Shown here: positions 63,576 to 64,000 of the stretch, in pieces
Layout of the letters: the number at the start of each line of letters is the position of its first letter
Numbering within the stretch: position 1 is the stretch's first letter
From: DASRHK01 sp963776465
Lineage (GTDB): Bacteria > Pseudomonadota > Gammaproteobacteria > Nevskiales > Nevskiaceae
DNA: 64,000 nucleotides
Assembly (NCBI GenBank): GCA_963776465.1
Contig: CAVZMV010000001.1
Span: 434,001-498,000 of the forward strand
Direction: 5' to 3'
Position numbers and translations under genes: made by a program
Notes under the pieces: generated by a model
Told to the model about the DNA's origin: nothing
The model's database searches: none
The model's input: the letters and a program-made list of their open reading frames with translations, nothing else

Positions 63576-64000
63576 TCAAGCCTTGTGAACCGGTTCCACT
63601 TCCAGGGTGAGCCCGTCGACCCGCGTCACCCTGGCGCGCTGGCCAGTCTGAAGTGGCGTCAGCGTGCGCACGCGCCAGCGTTCTCCGGAAACGCGCGCCC
63701 AGCCCTCGCCTGCAATGGGCTCCAGCGCTTCCACCGTCTGTCCGAGCAGCCCGGTATCGCCGGTGACCACCGGCGCGCGCCGCGAACGCCACAGCAGGTA
63801 CAGCGTGACCGCGAGGAGAGCGGCGGCGCTCAGCGCAATGCCGGCGATGACGCCGAGATTGATGCCGTAGCCCGGCACGTCGATGTCCATCAGCATGATC
63901 GAGCCCAGCACGAAGGCGATGATGCCGCCGAACCCCAGCGCGCCGAACGTGGGCGCGAACGCCTCCGCGATCATCAGCACCACGCCGAGCAGTATCAGCC
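63576..64000 (-). CDS. NfeD family membrane protein (partial)
   Basis: Runs off the right edge; the frame is open to the end of the window, so the start is outside. The visible 141 residues are the C-terminal part of a long NfeD: membrane helices (LILLGVVLMIAEAFAPTFGA, LGFGGIIAFVLGSIMLM, LGVIAGIALSAAALLAVTLY) and a C-terminal OB-fold NfeD domain (GLLGQTVEALEPIAGEGWAR). Eleven bases separate it from the slipin gene. The missing front may hold the ClpP-like protease domain of NfeD1 proteins. Confidence 0.9.
   Translation of the reverse strand, partial: LILLGVVLMIAEAFAPTFGALGFGGIIAFVLGSIMLMDIDVPGYGINLGVIAGIALSAAALLAVTLYLLWRSRRAPVVTGDTGLLGQTVEALEPIAGEGWARVSGERWRVRTLTPLQTGQRARVTRVDGLTLEVEPVHKA

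Overview
The window is high-GC DNA from a proteobacterium, most likely a gammaproteobacterium. Pointers are the scattered arginine succinyltransferase (AST) pathway genes, a GspA/GspB pair for type II secretion, a GlyGly-CTERM protease, and REP elements of the GTAGGAG...CGACC kind known from Pseudomonas and Xanthomonas relatives. I cannot name a genus. Genes are densely packed, many overlap by 1 to 13 bases, and a few look leaderless.

Layout. 1-3477: an ethylene-receptor-like histidine kinase (cut by the window edge), an M20 dipeptidase and a secreted protein. 3718-17696: an integrated element of visibly lower GC, inserted on the 5' side of a tRNA-Arg(CCU) gene, bounded by a 46-bp direct repeat, with a tyrosine integrase at its right end. 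It carries a cluster of likely defence genes. These are PD-(D/E)XK-like nucleases, HEPN-type proteins, a GNAT-PIN-PUA-like multidomain protein with an ASCH partner, a controller-type HTH protein next to a nuclease, a trypsin-fold protease, and a serine recombinase. 17726-34693: the AST catabolic genes (an M20 hydrolase that probably replaces AstE, a thioesterase, astA, astD, and astB joined in frame to a phospholipase-D lipoprotein). Between them lie a Crp-like regulator, a large subtilase with FG-GAP repeats, and two GT-C glycosyltransferases.

35235-39151 is anomalous. Three glycoside hydrolase genes (GH3, a PF10091/GH144-type glucanase, and the 5' part of a GH15) are readable at protein level, but only by changing frame repeatedly. 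Nearly every change is explained by one or two extra bases, so I suspect a poorly polished stretch of assembly more than gene decay. 40126-52593: a CsbD-like protein, an SbmA/YddA-type ABC protein with degenerate ATPase motifs, a CocE-like hydrolase, GspA-GspB, a lipoprotein hydrolase coupled to astC, an enoyl-CoA hydratase, a receiver and tRNA-Ala(CGC).

52696-64000: a zinc-dependent phospholipase C-like protein and a GT-C glycosyltransferase. The GT-C gene is divergent from a tightly overlapping six-gene operon (methyltransferase, HpcH-type aldolase, NAD-dependent epimerase-like protein, GT2, methyltransferase, 2OG-Fe(II) oxygenase) of unknown product. Then come a PYROXD2-like oxidoreductase, a DUF2064 protein carrying an in-frame REP doublet, and a slipin-NfeD pair.

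Best candidates for undescribed biology: the GNAT-PIN/ASCH/HEPN/nuclease operon (5860-9705), the controller-nuclease module without a methylase (9726-11149), the six-gene operon (55633-60478), the phospholipase-AstB fusion and the REP elements placed inside genes.
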